Positions 58,050 through 60,000 of a stretch of DNA of 60,000 nucleotides are shown in pieces. Under the pieces are notes generated by a model that saw only the letters and a list, made by a program, of their open reading frames with translations, was not told where the DNA came from and did not search any database. Origin of the DNA: Cryptomeria japonica (lineage: Eukaryota > Streptophyta > Pinopsida > Cupressales > Cupressaceae). The stretch's first letter is position 1; each line of letters begins with the position of its first letter. Location: assembly GCF_030272615.1 (NCBI RefSeq), contig NC_081409.1, positions 25,245,406-25,305,405 on the forward strand, written 5' to 3'. A program made the position numbers and the translations under genes.

Positions 58050-60000
58050 TAGGCTGAATCAATGACGATTACAAACAAAATCGTGTTTACAAATCTTCTT
58101 TTTGCATCTACATTTTTGTCTAACTTTCCATGTCTGTGTTCTATTTCCGCATCTGCATCGAATTTTTCCAAGTCTGCATCATATTTTCACGTCTACATTT
58201 TATTTCCACATCTGCATCATTTCTTTCCATGTCTATGCCATTTTATATTGTATATGTGGTTTATTGTAATTTTCCAATTTGCAGATTTTAGATCTAGGTC
58301 TTTCCGCGTTTATGTTAGGTATAATTGCATCTGGATTTTTCCATTTAGTCTTTTTTTTTCCATTTAGGTTTAATTCTGCATTTCGATTTATTTTTGTCAT
58401 AACCCCTTGCTTGGACTAACAAAGTGGTGCAGTTGTTCAAATAGAAACGTATTGTCAAAGGCCCCCTTTTTCACATTTGGATTTGGATTTTTCTAAAATT
58501 ATCCTAACGAGTGTGCTTGCAGGTGGGGGTGATTATCAAAAACTACTAATCATTTGTTGCAGGGGTAATTTTTAGTTTATATCTTTGCATTTCATTTCCT
58601 AGATTAATTATACTCACATGTTTTCATTGATCTTTTCTTTGTTTGTTGAGGGTTAATTAACTTGCTTGAAGTGTCTTGTGATTTTGGCACGCTTTCGTTT
58701 AGATTAGAACCCTAAAGGTAATAACAAAATTATCCTCTCCCCTCACCTTCCATTGGACCTTGGGTGTAAGAGAAATTGTTATTTTCTTTTAGAGGGCCTA
58801 CCTCCTATCTTGTGAGAGGGAATGACCCAAGCGGTATTTTGTTCTGGTCTGCTATATAAAAGATTGTGGTTTTAGACAAAAGTCCCTTATCACCTGGTGT
58901 CGATGTGTTATATCGACATTAGTCTCCCATAGTATCCATGTGACGCGTAAAAAACTATAGTGTAACCTTTGTAGACTGGGAGGCCTCATTAATTTGAGCG
59001 AAATGTCACATGTATAGCCACCAAATGCCTCATAACATGACTCGACACCTTTAGAGTAGTGGCCCACACCCTATTTTGACCAAACATCATGATAATTTTA
59101 GTGCAAGGGGATAACTGGTTTTCCCCCCAATATACTCACCATAAGGCTCCCGTGAGATGAGATAGAAATCCTCGGCTTACCATTAGTTACTTGTAGCTTT
59201 CCAGGAGAGGGTGATAGGTTCATCCTTCTAGTCCTAGAGGCCCCTAACTATTCACTCATGAAAAAGGAAAAATTAATGAACACACCCCTCAAGGTGTCCG
59301 TACACTTGAGCCAACGGATATTCCACGTTGTGGGCTGAAGTTACCGCCATGAGAACATTGACCTAGGCTAAGAACTTTTTGATGTGTTTTCGATTGTGCT
59401 AGACCCATGGAAATTGGGTTGATTTGGCCTATTGGACATACACATTATGATCAATTTTGACAAAAACACCTTCATAAATTGTGTCTTCATTGTTTGTTGT
59501 ATTTTATTGCCACAAGACATTCAACATCAAGATCTGGTCACATTCAACAATTACACATTTGGACAAATTCATAAAATTTTCTCAGAACCGCATCCGTGAC
59601 AGTTAAAAATTGTGTTTGTGTAGAGAAACCGCATTTGCATAGGGTAGAAACATGTTTGTGTATAAGAGAGTGAACATTGTCAGAAACAACAAAAATCACT
59701 TTTGTGATAGTTAAAAATTGTGTCTGTGTAGAGAAATTGCATCTCCGTGGGGCAAAACGCATTTGTGTATTAGAGAGTGAACATTGTCAAAAACAACATA
59801 AATCGCGTTTGTGACATATAAAACTACGTCTATGATTTTAAATTATGTCGGGGTTGCTTAAAGTCGCATTTGTGCAGAAAACAATTATCAATCCTAAGGA
59901 AAACAACATTTGCGCAAGGCAGAAACGTGTCTATGTTTCAGAGGAGAAAATTTTGCAAAAGTTGCAAAGAAAAACGTGCTTACATTTTGAAATCAAAAGA
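58050..60000 (+). mobile_element. Y0 leader, resuming after X
   Basis: It matches the Y2 leader in order: degenerate CGCATCTGC/CGTCTGTG array (58,080-58,230), AAAGGCCCCC block (58,455), GCTTGCAGGTGGGGGTGATT (58,515), the GTGGCCCACACC block (59,060), and a second array at 59,585-59,960. More diverged than Y1 and Y2 are from each other. The window ends before any gag. Confidence 0.7.

Larger units (their letters stand above)
13055..60000 (+). mobile_element. Outermost family-Y LTR retrotransposon (Y0), split and incomplete
   Basis: The left part (13,055-13,897) has a Y-type LTR, PBS and the first ~55 bases of leader, ending AAGTTGCAG as in Y2. The leader resumes at 58,050 with the motif array and blocks found in the Y2 leader (39.0-40.65 kb) in the same order, and continues past the window end. 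Between them lie the DNA transposon (13,898-33,303) and element X (33,305-58,045). This reconstruction is inferred from matching left and right parts to Y2. Gag and pol of Y0 are outside the window. Confidence 0.65.

Overview
The window is non-genic, repeat-dense plant nuclear DNA. Very long Ty3/gypsy elements of the Tat/Ogre type, several LTR families inserted into one another, kilobases of AT-rich spacer and widespread transition-type decay suggest a large gymnosperm (probably conifer) genome. The organism is inferred from element style only. I see no ordinary host gene, tRNA, rRNA, CRISPR array or bacterial feature.

Layout. Positions 1-299 (minus) hold the N-terminus of an unidentified protein. 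Positions 480-3610 are a fold-back-like block: a 40-bp perfect palindrome, a GA tract, about 2.3 kb of short units in both orientations around CATATG, then a CT tract. Positions 3.6-7.66 kb are decayed spacer. Positions 7.66-10.45 kb hold an internally deleted copy of LTR family X. A LINE-like ORF1 remnant follows at 10.45-11.35 kb.

From 13,055 onward the window is one nested structure. The outermost layer is a family-Y retrotransposon (Y0): its 5' LTR and PBS lie at 13,055-13,897, and its leader resumes at 58,050 and runs off the end. A DNA transposon with 26/28-matching terminal inverted repeats (13,898-33,303) split Y0. It carries two convergent, spliced, decayed genes (22-24.8 kb plus strand; 28.9-33.0 kb minus strand) with a 360-bp tandem array between them. 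Three younger LTR elements sit inside it: Z1 (14,941-21,453), a copia-like solo LTR (27,409-28,302) and a solo Z LTR (29,864-31,343), each with a perfect 5-bp target duplication. Element X (33,305-58,045, minus) is inserted at the right tip of the DNA transposon. X is itself interrupted by a tandem pair of Y elements sharing an LTR (Y1 fragment and Y2, 35,713-50,886) and by a 1.5-kb solo LTR (55,943-57,455).

Y2 is the most interesting unit. On the plus strand it has LTR, PBS, a 2.2-kb leader and one frame that fuses gag and protease directly to the integrase C-terminus with no reverse transcriptase. On the minus strand, between that frame and the 3' LTR, it carries a plant mobile domain (PMD) gene with its own TATA-like box, a 66-bp first exon, a GT-AG intron and a 650-codon second exon. 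The intron holds seven tandem hairpins with exactly 15-nt loops and compensating stem changes, and an array of CGCGTCTGTGT motifs. The same motif, in the opposite genomic orientation, fills the gag leader. I recognised no reverse transcriptase, RNase H or integrase catalytic core anywhere in 60 kb, so Z1, X and Y2 as they stand would need proteins supplied in trans.
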